A stretch of 64,000 bases of DNA from assembly GCF_001439605.1 (NCBI RefSeq), contig NZ_LMBX01000002.1, positions 129,534 through 193,533 of the forward strand, given 5' to 3'. A program made the translations under genes and the position numbers. The stretch is from Cytobacillus praedii. GTDB taxonomy: Bacteria; Bacillota; Bacilli; Bacillales; Cytobacillaceae. Below, piece after piece: positions 39,420 to 48,479 of this stretch (the first letter of the stretch is position 1; every line of letters starts with the position of its first letter). The notes under the pieces were generated by a model. The model did no database searches, was not told where the DNA came from, and saw nothing but the letters and a program-made list of their open reading frames with translations.

Positions 39420-40339
39420 TTATCATCGTCACCTACTAATTTCATCTGAATCCATGAAATGATTGCTGTAATAAGAACAAGGACGTAAGCAATAGCTGAT
39501 GCATAGCCAAACTCAAAATACTTAAATCCAGTTTCATATAAATACAAAGTAATTGTCGTGGTTGCATTATTTGGCCCACCAGCAGTAAGTATAAATGGTT
39601 CATCAAATAACTGCAGCGTGCCAATCGTTGACATAACTACAGTAAAAATGAAGACCGGCTTTAATTGCGGAATTGTAATCCAGAAAAACTGTTTGACCTT
39701 ACCCGCTCCATCTATACTGGCTGCTTCATATAAATCAGAAGGGATATTTTGCAGCCCTGCTAGAAAAATCACCATATTGTATCCTGTCCACCTCCATGTC
39801 ATGACTAGGATGACAGAAGCTTTCGCCCAGAATGGGGACGTCAGCCACTTAATACCCTCTATCCCAAACAAAGAGAGAAAGTAATTAACTAGCCCGAAAT
39901 GCTCATCTAGAAGAATCATAAATACGATGGATGCAGCAATCAATGCTGTAATAGCAGGCATAAAAAAGGCAATTCGAAATAGCGTTCGCCCTTTCACCAT
40001 GGATGAGTGGAGCCCTACAGCTATAAGTAAAGCAAGTGAAACCATAATTGGCACTTGAATAATTAATAGCTGAAATGTATTTAAAAGAGATTTATAAAAA
40101 ACAGGATCCTGAAACAATCGGGTATAATTAGAAAAACCAACAAATGTTTTCTCTATGCCACGTACTTCTTGGAAACTTAGAATAAAAGATGATAGGACTG
40201 GATAAACGGTAAAAATCAACATTAAGATAATGGCTGGAGCAATAAAAACATATGGTGCCCTTTTAGGAGTTAACCATTTCTTTCTCGTTTTCAATTGATA
40301 GTTTATTGGTGCATTTGTTTTTATTTCTACTTTTCCCAC
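39416..40339 (-). CDS. Sugar ABC transporter permease, MalF/GanP type
   Basis: 307 residues with six membrane segments and a long N-terminal cytoplasmic tail. The EAA loop is present as YEAASIDGAGKVKQFFWITIPQLKP. It pairs with the GanQ-type permease encoded immediately downstream (4-base overlap). The start is a GTG behind GGGGGTG. In the gap to the binding-protein gene upstream an imperfect hairpin (40388-40409) could stabilise or partly terminate the binding-protein transcript. Confidence 0.9.
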   Translation of the reverse strand: MGKVEIKTNAPINYQLKTRKKWLTPKRAPYVFIAPAIILMLIFTVYPVLSSFILSFQEVRGIEKTFVGFSNYTRLFQDPVFYKSLLNTFQLLIIQVPIMVSLALLIAVGLHSSMVKGRTLFRIAFFMPAITALIAASIVFMILLDEHFGLVNYFLSLFGIEGIKWLTSPFWAKASVILVMTWRWTGYNMVIFLAGLQNIPSDLYEAASIDGAGKVKQFFWITIPQLKPVFIFTVVMSTIGTLQLFDEPFILTAGGPNNATTTITLYLYETGFKYFEFGYASAIAYVLVLITAIISWIQMKLVGDDDK

Positions 40340-40387
40340 TTAAGGCACCCCCCTGACTTTTCCACAGACATCTTGTTATATAGAAAA

Positions 40388-40409
40388 GAGGAAGTCATTA
40401 CACCTCCTC
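40388..40409 (-). terminator. Intercistronic hairpin after the binding-protein gene
   Basis: Minus strand GAGGAGGT pairs with ACTTCCTC, with one G-U pair, then CTTTTCTATAT. Such hairpins often raise the level of the binding protein over the permeases. Confidence 0.5.
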
Positions 40410-40423
40410 ATTTCTACATATCC

Positions 40424-41719
40424 TTACCTCTTCATTTCATTTTCTAATTGTTTCTGCGCATCTTTTAACGCATCTTCCACTGGTTTATCTTCTAATAAAA
40501 CGGAAGATTGAGTATTACTAGTAATCTCACTTGCCTTCGCATAATTTTCATTCAAATGAATTTTTGGTACTTCTTCAACAATTTCAGCAAATCTCTTAAA
40601 TATTGGACTGCCATTAAAGTATTCGCTGTTTGCTGTGAACTCTGGCAAAACATACGTATCTTTTAATGAAGGGAAAAGGCCGTATTTTTCAAATCCTAAC
40701 ATTTGCGATTCTTGATCCGTTGTAAAGAATTCAACAAAGGCATATGCAGCTGACTGGTTTTTGGTTGTAGACGGGATTAATAATGATGACCCTCCTACGT
40801 TGGCATATCTAGTGCCACTCTCCTTAAATTTTGGAAGATAGAACATATCCCAATTACCTTTTAAATCTGGTGCTTGGTCCATAATCGTTCCCGTATACCA
40901 AACACCATAAGGAATGGTTGCAACTGTGCCATTTACTGTTGCTGTAACAATGCCGTCCCAACCGCTATTATTAAAGACAAGGTCCGCATCATAGAGTTCT
41001 TTAATAACACTCATCGCGCGAGTAGCTTCAGGAGATTGTAAAGTAATTTTATTATCCTCATCAAAATAGGATAGACCTTGCTGCTGCATCATCATTTGGA
41101 AAACACCATCATAATTTGAGATATCAATTGGGAGTAACTGCGCTCCAGTAGCTTCCTTTATTTTCTTGCCTGCTTCAATATAATCATCCCATGTTTGAAT
41201 AGCATCTGGATCTACATTTGCCTTCTCAAAATAATCAACACGGTAAAACACACCAGCTGGCCCAATATCCCAAGGAGCAGCAATCATATTGCCATCTTTA
41301 TCTTGAACAGCTGCTACTTTGGCAGGATTAAACGAATCCTTATACTTGTCATATCCTAACTTATTTAATGGCAAGAATCCTTGCGGGAATTGGTGCGTAT
41401 ATCCAGGAATGCGCTCATCCTCCATTAAGACAACATCGGGCAGTCCTGACCCCCTTGCCGCCAAACCCACTGTTAACTTTTCGTAAAGATCCCCACTGCC
41501 AAAGTCCTCAACCTTTACTTCTACATCTGGATATTTCTTTTGAAAGATTTCAACTGATTCTTTAAGTGTTGCTGCTGCCACATCCCAGCCCCAAACGGTA
41601 ATCGTACCCGCTGGATTTTTGGCATCACCCGTTTTTATTTCATCTCCAGAGGATTTATTCGAACAGGCAGGTAAGATTAACAGAACCAAAATAAGTACAC
41701 CATACAAATACTTTTTCAT
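40424..41719 (-). CDS. Sugar ABC transporter substrate-binding lipoprotein
   Basis: 431 residues. The signal peptide ends with lipobox LPAC-SNKSS. The mature part has the CUT1 binding-protein pattern GTITVWGWDVAAATLKES, KYPDVEVKVEDFGSGD, AAPWDIGPAGVFYRVDYFEK and NGTVATIPYGVWYTG. It captures an oligosaccharide outside and hands it to the permeases; the gene order binding protein, two permeases, beta-galactosidase resembles the ganSPQA operon and suggests a beta-galactoside ligand. Only 57 bp with no terminator separate it from the GcvPB-like gene upstream. Confidence 0.88.
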   Translation of the reverse strand: MKKYLYGVLILVLLILPACSNKSSGDEIKTGDAKNPAGTITVWGWDVAAATLKESVEIFQKKYPDVEVKVEDFGSGDLYEKLTVGLAARGSGLPDVVLMEDERIPGYTHQFPQGFLPLNKLGYDKYKDSFNPAKVAAVQDKDGNMIAAPWDIGPAGVFYRVDYFEKANVDPDAIQTWDDYIEAGKKIKEATGAQLLPIDISNYDGVFQMMMQQQGLSYFDEDNKITLQSPEATRAMSVIKELYDADLVFNNSGWDGIVTATVNGTVATIPYGVWYTGTIMDQAPDLKGNWDMFYLPKFKESGTRYANVGGSSLLIPSTTKNQSAAYAFVEFFTTDQESQMLGFEKYGLFPSLKDTYVLPEFTANSEYFNGSPIFKRFAEIVEEVPKIHLNENYAKASEITSNTQSSVLLEDKPVEDALKDAQKQLENEMKR

Positions 41720-41776
41720 ATTGGACCTTGCCCCTTTTTATAAAAAAATAATCGTTATCCCATTAAATCCTCCAAC

Positions 41777-43351
41777 TTACTTAGCTGCCTCAACTACTGC
41801 CGTCTTTTTTAAGTATGACCGCCATGTTATACACCATTTATCTGGATGGTCAAGGAAATCTTGCTCATCCATTTTGTGGATTGTACTATTATGCGGAGCT
41901 GATTTAACAATTTCTGGATTTTCATATGCTTCCTTTGAAATTTGCTCAAGCGCATGAATATATTCATCCAAGTCTTCCTTGGAATAGGATTCTGTAGGTT
42001 CTAACGTAAAAGGCTGCTTAACAATATATGGATGGTGACTTGTCCAGTAATGCAGGCCAAAGTCTGTCATTCTTCTTGTTACATCCTCAGTCGTTACACC
42101 TGTTTCTTTCGTCATCTGTTCCCAGCTATAACGAACCTGCTCTAAACGATGCCCCTTTACATACGGTGCACTGGCTCCGCGAATAGCTAGTACTTTGTGA
42201 TACATATAGTTATTATTTAATACAGCAATTTTTGCTACTTCCTTCAGCCCTTCAGCTCCTAGTGCACGGATCCAGGCATATGCCCGCAAAACCGTTTGAG
42301 CGACACCATGAAAGGAGCGAACCTTGCCAATGGATTGCTCTAAATCGTATTGGAGTGAATATTTGCCATCCCTATGTTCGACGATCGGTGCAGGCAAGAA
42401 TTCCTTTAACTTGGCGATGACACCTAATGCTCCAGTTGCTGGACCTCCACACATATGTGGTGCTGCAAAGGTTTTATGAAGATTAAAGAAACACATATCA
42501 AATCCTGCTTCTTTTGCTCTCGTAATGCCTAATAATCCATTTGCATTTGCTTGATCATAAAAGCATAGCCCGCCTGCTTGATGAACAATATCAGTAAATT
42601 CCTTAATCCTTGGGTTAAAAATTCCTGTATCTTCTGGATTTGCTACAACAAAGCCTGCTGTCCGCTCGGATACAGCCGCCTTTAATTTATCTATATCAGG
42701 GAAACCATCTTCATCCGGATGCAAAGTAATTATTTTGTATCCTTTAACCGCTGCAGTTGCTGCCTGTGATGGATGAGAGAAAATGGTTGTGATAATTTCA
42801 TTTCGCTGATCTCCTTCTCCCCTTGATTCATGATATTTTCGTACAATCGAAGCCATTGCAAACAATGCTTGTGTTCCACTGCCAGGCTGGAAGGAGAAAC
42901 AGTCCATGCCTGAAATCTCCCGCATACATAAATCAAGCTTATGGAATATTTCTAGCATTCCCTGAACCGTTTCTTCATTTTGCAATGGGTGCAGTTCCAT
43001 CATCTTTGGATCACGAATCAACAGCTCATTAATTTTCGGGATGTATTTCATCGTACAAGTGCCCTGGCCAATTTCCACGTTAAAATCAGAGCCTAATGTT
43101 TCTTGAGAAAGTCTTACATAATGTCGAAGTACACGTGCCTGCCCAATCTCCGGGAGACCTAGTCTGCCTTTTCTCTGCATCGCTTCCGGAATAACTGAAA
43201 TTCCGTCACCAACAGCTAATGCCACTTCTTTATTAACGGGAGGCAGTTCTACCCCTTTCTCCCCCGGCTGATGGAGTTCAAAAATAATCGGTTCATTCCA
43301 TTTCGCTTGGTGAAAATCACGCGTTTTGTTTGTACGGGTAATCCTTTGCAT
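41777..43351 (-). CDS. Divergent glycine decarboxylase subunit 2-like protein (GcvPB-like)
   Basis: 524 residues, longer than the usual 485-490. The PLP-enzyme fold is clear: SGMDCFSFQPGSGTQALFAM, FVVANPEDTGIFNPRI and the cofactor lysine in NLHKTFAAPH. In true GcvP the lysine is followed by a glycine-rich GGGGPG; here it is MCGGPA. The protein starts MQRITRTNK after AAAGGAG, 16 bp behind the GcvPA-like gene. GcvPA and GcvPB together form P protein, which decarboxylates glycine onto lipoyl-H protein. Neither gcvT nor gcvH is in the window, and the context is sugar catabolism, so a changed substrate is possible. Confidence 0.82.
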   Translation of the reverse strand: MQRITRTNKTRDFHQAKWNEPIIFELHQPGEKGVELPPVNKEVALAVGDGISVIPEAMQRKGRLGLPEIGQARVLRHYVRLSQETLGSDFNVEIGQGTCTMKYIPKINELLIRDPKMMELHPLQNEETVQGMLEIFHKLDLCMREISGMDCFSFQPGSGTQALFAMASIVRKYHESRGEGDQRNEIITTIFSHPSQAATAAVKGYKIITLHPDEDGFPDIDKLKAAVSERTAGFVVANPEDTGIFNPRIKEFTDIVHQAGGLCFYDQANANGLLGITRAKEAGFDMCFFNLHKTFAAPHMCGGPATGALGVIAKLKEFLPAPIVEHRDGKYSLQYDLEQSIGKVRSFHGVAQTVLRAYAWIRALGAEGLKEVAKIAVLNNNYMYHKVLAIRGASAPYVKGHRLEQVRYSWEQMTKETGVTTEDVTRRMTDFGLHYWTSHHPYIVKQPFTLEPTESYSKEDLDEYIHALEQISKEAYENPEIVKSAPHNSTIHKMDEQDFLDHPDKWCITWRSYLKKTAVVEAAK

Positions 43352-43367
43352 ATTTTACAGCTCCTTT

Positions 43368-44756
43368 CTATTTTTCTATCACTTCTTTAATTGATTGAAC
43401 GAGATGATCAATATCCTCTTTCGTATGAACTTCTGTTACACAATACAAGGCTGACTGGCCAAACTCAGGAAATTCATTTGATAGGTCTTTTCCACCAAAA
43501 ATCTTCTTTTCAAGCAGGCGTTTATTCAATTCTTCAACTGAAAGCCCTGTATGATTAAAATCAACGACAAACTCCTTAAAAAATGGCGAGTTCAAACAAG
43601 ATCCAGTTATATTAGGAATTTGATTTAATCGCTGAACAGCATATTGGCTATTTTGCATAATGGCTTGGCCTACTTCATACATCCCATCCGGTCCTAGGAG
43701 AGCTAAGTAAACACCTGCCGTAATTCCCCATAATGCTGTTTGTGTACCAACAGATTCTTTTCCTTCTTCCCTTAAGGCAAATGATGTCCGATCATAATAA
43801 ACATCTCCAAATCCGTACTCTCCCTCTTTCACTGTTGGAACAATCCCAAACAATCTTGATGGGAACTCCTGAACAAACTTCACTTCATCACGAGTAGCAA
43901 TGAAACCAGCCTGCCCTCCACTGAAGTTCATATGCATGCCTAGCGGCTGAAGATCTCCACAGATGATATCAGCACCATAATGACTAGGTGGTGCCATTAC
44001 TCCTAATGAAATCGGATCAACTCCTACTACCATTAAAGACTGATTACCCTTTAATAACTTTGAAATTTCTGGTCCCTGTTCTTCAATGAATCCAAGATAG
44101 GATGGGTTTTCAAAATAAAGGGCGGCAACATCTTCCGTTAATTTTGCTTTTAGATCCTTGAGGTCCATGGCTCCCGTTTTCACATCAAAATGAACAAACT
44201 CAAATTGTAAATCTGGTGTGCCATAATTGATTATGATATCTCTGCGCTCTGGTGCTGTTGTCTTTGTAAGAAGCACTTTCTTTTTGCCAGTGATTCTCGC
44301 AGCCATTCGAATAGAAGTAGCGGCTGCTTGCCCCCAATCAAAAGTTGGAACATTAACAACATCCATATCTACCAATTCGGCTACTAAACTTTGATACTCA
44401 AACAGTGCATGAAAGCGTCCATGGTCCTCATAAGGCTCCCCGGCATATGCCGTCAAAAATTCTGAACGCTGATTGATTTCGTCACAAACAGCTGGGATAA
44501 AATGCTGCCAGCAGCCTGCACCAAGGAAATTAAGATATTCCTTTGTACTCGTATTCTTGTTAAGTATGCCTTCGATATGACGTCTAAGCTCATATTCCGT
44601 TAATGCAGGTGGAATATTCATATTTTCTTTTAGCTTTAATTCATCTGGTATGCAAGAATATAACTCCATAATATTTTTGGCACCGATCACTTTTAACATT
44701 TCTTCCTGTACTTTCGGTACCATATTTGGTATATAAGGATGTACCTTTTGAGTCAT
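43368..44756 (-). CDS. Divergent glycine decarboxylase subunit 1-like protein (GcvPA-like)
   Basis: 462 residues. The N-terminal start (PYIPNMVPKVQEEMLKVIG) and FLGAGCWQHFIPAVCDEI match GcvPA. The segment after SEFLTAYA is GEPYEDHGR, where ordinary GcvPA proteins have a YQPEISQG-type motif; the adjacent ALFEYQSLVAELVDMDVVN is kept. It would pair with the GcvPB-like protein encoded 16 bp downstream. The SDR gene lies 54 bp upstream, so SDR, PA-like and PB-like should be co-transcribed. Substrate and partner protein are unknown. Confidence 0.82.
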   Translation of the reverse strand: MTQKVHPYIPNMVPKVQEEMLKVIGAKNIMELYSCIPDELKLKENMNIPPALTEYELRRHIEGILNKNTSTKEYLNFLGAGCWQHFIPAVCDEINQRSEFLTAYAGEPYEDHGRFHALFEYQSLVAELVDMDVVNVPTFDWGQAAATSIRMAARITGKKKVLLTKTTAPERRDIIINYGTPDLQFEFVHFDVKTGAMDLKDLKAKLTEDVAALYFENPSYLGFIEEQGPEISKLLKGNQSLMVVGVDPISLGVMAPPSHYGADIICGDLQPLGMHMNFSGGQAGFIATRDEVKFVQEFPSRLFGIVPTVKEGEYGFGDVYYDRTSFALREEGKESVGTQTALWGITAGVYLALLGPDGMYEVGQAIMQNSQYAVQRLNQIPNITGSCLNSPFFKEFVVDFNHTGLSVEELNKRLLEKKIFGGKDLSNEFPEFGQSALYCVTEVHTKEDIDHLVQSIKEVIEK

Positions 44757-44810
44757 TCGTATAGCCTCCCAACAATCATTTAAAATTAAAATACTATAGA
44801 AGTATTCAAC

Positions 44811-45587
44811 CTATGCTAATCCGCCACCATCAACAGTGAGGTGGGTTCCTGTTACCCAAGCTGACAAATCACTTGCCAGGAATAACACACCTTTTGCAAT
44901 ATCTCTCGGTGTCCCAATTCTTTCTAATGGACGCCCTACTGCAGATGAAGCTAAGAAAGCGTCTTCCTGAAGGTTAAGCTGCTTTGCCTCACTTCTAAGC
45001 AATGGCGTATCCGTATCCCCTGGGCAAATGCAGTTTACACGTATATTCTGCGGGCCATGGTCAATCGCCATCGCCTTCGTTAAATTCACTACTCCAGCTT
45101 TAGCAGCACAATAGGCAGCTGCTTTGTCTCCACCTTTTAACCCCCATCCAGAACCAGTATTAATAATGCTCCCGCCATTCGTTTCCATTAAAGGAATTAA
45201 ATGCTTTGAAAGGAGATATGCCCCTTTTAGAGAGACATCAATCACCAGATCCCAATCTGATTCCTCTAAATCGACAACTGATTTTCTCCTTATGACTCCC
45301 GCATTATTAAAAAGAACATCCACACGTCCATAATTTATCTCAATATACTCCTTAACATCGATACAATCCTTATTACTTGTCACATCACAACGGACGAACT
45401 CTACCTTATAATCCTTTTCAACTAGATTATTAGCAGCCCTTTGTCCACTTTCTTCATTAATATCCAGCATAATTACTTTCGACCCGACTTCAGCTAGAAG
45501 CTCAGCTGTTTCCAGTCCAATTCCAGATGCGGCACCAGTAACGACAGATACTTTGTCTTTTATTCCGAAATAATCTTGAGCACTCAT
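44811..45587 (-). CDS. Classical short-chain dehydrogenase/reductase
   Basis: 258 residues. NAD(P)-binding TGAASGIGLETAELLAEVG, an acidic Asp after beta-2 (IMLDINEESG) that favours NAD, the NNAGV motif, and the catalytic tetrad with Ser in NTGSGWGL and Y-C-A-A-K are all present. The end VTGTHLTVDGGGLA is typical of the glucose 1-dehydrogenase/FabG-like group. Its likely role is oxidation or reduction of a sugar or a product of the GcvP-like pair; the exact substrate is unknown. It is first in the long minus-strand operon. ATG at 45587 follows AGGAGGG by six bases; the longer frame has no such site. Confidence 0.87.
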   Translation of the reverse strand: MSAQDYFGIKDKVSVVTGAASGIGLETAELLAEVGSKVIMLDINEESGQRAANNLVEKDYKVEFVRCDVTSNKDCIDVKEYIEINYGRVDVLFNNAGVIRRKSVVDLEESDWDLVIDVSLKGAYLLSKHLIPLMETNGGSIINTGSGWGLKGGDKAAAYCAAKAGVVNLTKAMAIDHGPQNIRVNCICPGDTDTPLLRSEAKQLNLQEDAFLASSAVGRPLERIGTPRDIAKGVLFLASDLSAWVTGTHLTVDGGGLA

Positions 45588-45654
45588 TGTTTCCCTCCTA
45601 GATATGAAATCCCTTTCAAAAATACGGTGCATTTTTTTAAAAGCTTAATAAAAG

Positions 45655-45718
45655 ATTAGTAATATTTTAAGTAAAACTTTTACTATTATATTTTACTAAT
45701 ACATTTCGGAATTTTCAA
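45655..45718 (-). promoter_or_regulatory. Promoter and co-centred palindromic operator of the SDR operon
   Basis: On the minus strand TTGAAA (45713-45718), 17-base spacer and TAAAAT (45690-45695) form the promoter. AGTAAAACTTTTACT at 45670-45684 is a perfect odd-centred palindrome over the expected start point. An outer pair, ATTAGTAA (45655-45662) and TTACTAAT (45693-45700), shares nearly the same centre. A repressor bound here would block initiation; the LacI protein of this operon is the best candidate. Confidence 0.75.
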
Positions 45719-45808
45719 TATATTCAACCTAGTAAATAGCAAGTAATTAAAAAATATTTTTCGACAGATTCTCCAAAAAACGTAAATACTTTTTAGACCA
45801 TGAGAATA

Positions 45809-45831
45809 GCCCATGCCTTCGAAGCATGAGC
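45809..45831 (-). terminator. Hairpin after the MGH1-like glycosidase gene
   Basis: GCCCATGC (45809-45816) pairs with GCATGAGC (45824-45831) with one G-U pair. The U-tract is poor, so it may be a stability or pause hairpin and not an efficient terminator. Confidence 0.4.
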
Positions 45832-45864
45832 TTTGTTATTAACAATTTTTTAGTTTTGTATTCC

Positions 45865-47577
45865 CTATTCCCCATTAATCATATGTCCAGCTATTAAAAA
45901 AACACTAGATGTCCAAGTAAACGCCGGGTCACGAAGACCTTTTCCAGTAAGAGCATTAAAGTTTTCTGCCATACCAGATTGATTAGCCATTTTACAAAAC
46001 TTTTCAGCCGTTATTTTTGCTAATTCTTCTTTCCCACACGCCTGCAGCCCATCGATCAGCAGCATAGTGGACGGAGCCCAAATCGGCCCTCGCCAATAGC
46101 CATCTTCACGATAAAAAGGACTCTTAACACTCTCCGTTGCAAAACCATATTCCGTACAAAAATGATGTCTATCTACCAATCCATCTATTAAGATTTCCTT
46201 CTGTTCATTTGTCAGCCGCTCACCTAAAATAAGAGGAATATACAGTAAAAGACTCTCTGTTTCAATCGGTTCATGAGAGTGGGATATACATGCCCGGAAT
46301 CCTTCTCCCGTCCAGAAATGGTCCATCATTTTCATGAACGTTTTATCAGCACGGAGCTTCCACTCAAGGGCTTCCTCCATTTTTTCGAGACGCTCTGCTA
46401 TCATCGCTAGGACGTCCATTTGTATAATTAAGAATGCTGATAAATCAGGTGTTTCTACTGGAATACCTTTTGAAAAAACCGTGCTATTGTCCCAGCCGCT
46501 ATCATTCCCATGATTATATTGAGCAATTCCATCCAAATCATCATCCCGATGAAAAAACCACCAATTCGTCCATCGAGCAAGTGGGGTATAAACCTCTTTT
46601 AATTTTTTATCATCAATGAAATCAGAACGGTCCATCATCCATTTCAAGGTCCAGCCATGGATAGGTGGTTTACAGCAATTCCATAATGCCCATTGATTAT
46701 TTAAAAAATCCGGTAATGCCCCAGACTCATCTTGCTGATCAAAGAAAATACAAAATTGATCCCATGCAAGCACTGGTTGTTTTTCGATTAATGCCATTGC
46801 ATTAAAACAGTGGTCCCAGCTCCAAATATTGGTCATCCAATTTTTCGACATGTACATAGCTGGTCTAGTTAATAATCCATCTGGCTTCACAACGCTTGAC
46901 CATGTTATGTATGATGCCATGTCATGTCCCTTTTGAAAAATGGCAGGCACGTTCAATGAATTCTCCTGCCATTGTTTATATTCGTTAGCTACCCGTAAGG
47001 CATTTTCCGAAAAGCTCATTTCGAGACTTTTCTCTTGTTCAAAAACAAGCTGATATTCAGAAATAGCAAAGTCAAATATTTGACTAGTGGAATCTGGATG
47101 ACAACGTACAATAATATGCTTGCTTTTATCTACTTTAAAAGGAGCATCAACTTGTACAGAACCTTCTAACGGAATAATTCGAAAGCGGCGTTCTTGAACA
47201 AAGCTATTAATCTCCCAAGTCTGATCAGGAAAAGGTAATGCATAATCATAGGCACCTGTAAGGGCTGTAAGTTTTAAACCTATCCGATGTCCTCTTATAC
47301 GAATGGATGAATCTGAGCTAAAGCAGCATTCTACAATATCACCGCTGCCATCCATTGCAATCAGCTTTAATACATGCGGCTCCATTTCTGCTTCATAATC
47401 AATCACTTCGTTACCGCGAACAACATCTATTTTAAAAATGGCACCATTTTTCTCATCTCCACCTCGAATATGGCGAATGTATAATGATTTCTGATCACTG
47501 TCCCGTCTAAATACAGGGGAAATGACCAAAAAGGAGCCAAATCGGCTAAACGGTATTGTCATATGTTCTACTTTCAT
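45865..47577 (-). CDS. MGH1/GH63-like glycoside hydrolase
   Basis: 570 residues. The second half has the (alpha/alpha)6-barrel pattern of the GH63/trehalase-like group: WSWDHCFNAMALIEKQPVLA, YNHGNDSGWDNSTVF with the catalytic Asp, YREDGYWRGPIWAPSTMLLI and a C-terminal NQSGMAENFNALTGKGL with the probable catalytic Glu. The group includes mannosylglycerate hydrolase and several alpha-glucosidases; the substrate here is not clear. The N-terminal 200 residues form a beta-rich domain. There is no signal peptide, so it works on sugars imported by the two permeases and the binding protein encoded just upstream. Confidence 0.8.
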   Translation of the reverse strand: MKVEHMTIPFSRFGSFLVISPVFRRDSDQKSLYIRHIRGGDEKNGAIFKIDVVRGNEVIDYEAEMEPHVLKLIAMDGSGDIVECCFSSDSSIRIRGHRIGLKLTALTGAYDYALPFPDQTWEINSFVQERRFRIIPLEGSVQVDAPFKVDKSKHIIVRCHPDSTSQIFDFAISEYQLVFEQEKSLEMSFSENALRVANEYKQWQENSLNVPAIFQKGHDMASYITWSSVVKPDGLLTRPAMYMSKNWMTNIWSWDHCFNAMALIEKQPVLAWDQFCIFFDQQDESGALPDFLNNQWALWNCCKPPIHGWTLKWMMDRSDFIDDKKLKEVYTPLARWTNWWFFHRDDDLDGIAQYNHGNDSGWDNSTVFSKGIPVETPDLSAFLIIQMDVLAMIAERLEKMEEALEWKLRADKTFMKMMDHFWTGEGFRACISHSHEPIETESLLLYIPLILGERLTNEQKEILIDGLVDRHHFCTEYGFATESVKSPFYREDGYWRGPIWAPSTMLLIDGLQACGKEELAKITAEKFCKMANQSGMAENFNALTGKGLRDPAFTWTSSVFLIAGHMINGE

Positions 47578-47628
47578 CTATTTCTACCTCCCTGGATACA
47601 AAATGGATGAACCTCCATTCATCCATGT

Positions 47629-48450
47629 TTATTTCAAACTAGTTGACTGTACTCCTTCGACAATTTTCTTTTGTGCTAGGAAGAATAGAATGAGCGGCAC
47701 GATACTAATCAAGAACGTTACAGCCATAATCCCATTCGTATCTACATCATGAACCCCTTTAAATTGCGCTAATCCAAGTGTTAACGTATATTTACTTTGG
47801 TCATTCAAGAAAATTAATGGACCTAAGTAATCATTCCAGGTTCCTAATATATTAAATACTGCAATTAAAACAATGACTGGCCATACTAAAGGCAGATAGA
47901 TTTTGTAATAGATTTGGAACACATTCGCCCCATCCATTCTCGCAGCTTCATCTAATTCTTTCGGAATTGACATAATAAATTGACGTAACAAGAAGATATA
48001 AAAGGCTGAACCGAACCACGATGGAATGATTAACGCCTTCAGCGAATTAATCCATCCAAACATATTGAATGCCATATATTGTGGAATCATGGTTACATCC
48101 CATGGAATCATCATCGTTGCCAAAAGGATAATAAAGAGAAAATCTCGTCCTTTAAATTTAAAACGGGCAAATCCATAAGCAACAAGGGTTGAGGAAATAA
48201 TTTGTCCGATTGTCGTAAGTACTGTCACAATCAAACTATTGACTAAATATAGATTGAAGGGCTGACTATTCCACGCATTTAAAAAGTTTTCAAAGTGCCA
48301 AGTAGATGGCAATAGCTTCGGTGGATATTGGTAAAGCTCATCCGGAGCCTTAAGTGCCGTTGTAACCATCCAAATAAATGGGGCCAGAAATAACATTGAT
48401 AATAAAATTAATAAGGTATACACAAAGAATTTATGTAATCCTTTTTGCAT
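47629..48450 (-). CDS. Sugar ABC transporter permease, MalG type
   Basis: About 273 residues, six membrane segments, CUT1 family. The EAA loop is EAARMDGANVFQIYYKIYLPLVWP. ATG at 48450 is chosen because GGAG lies five bases before it; the in-frame GTG two codons upstream abuts that site. The glycosidase gene follows 51 bp later and the MalF-type permease gene ends 29 bp upstream. An external MsmX-like ATPase is presumably used. Confidence 0.9.
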   Translation of the reverse strand: MQKGLHKFFVYTLLILLSMLFLAPFIWMVTTALKAPDELYQYPPKLLPSTWHFENFLNAWNSQPFNLYLVNSLIVTVLTTIGQIISSTLVAYGFARFKFKGRDFLFIILLATMMIPWDVTMIPQYMAFNMFGWINSLKALIIPSWFGSAFYIFLLRQFIMSIPKELDEAARMDGANVFQIYYKIYLPLVWPVIVLIAVFNILGTWNDYLGPLIFLNDQSKYTLTLGLAQFKGVHDVDTNGIMAVTFLISIVPLILFFLAQKKIVEGVQSTSLK

Positions 48451-48479
48451 TTTCACTCCGAGTCACCACCATTTCTATT

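Noticed and set aside
41720-41776. Operator or promoter in the gap before the sugar-binding protein gene
   Set aside because: Only a weak ATAA-TCG-TTAT dyad and a T-run are present, with no -35/-10 pair or hairpin, so I treat the genes as one operon.
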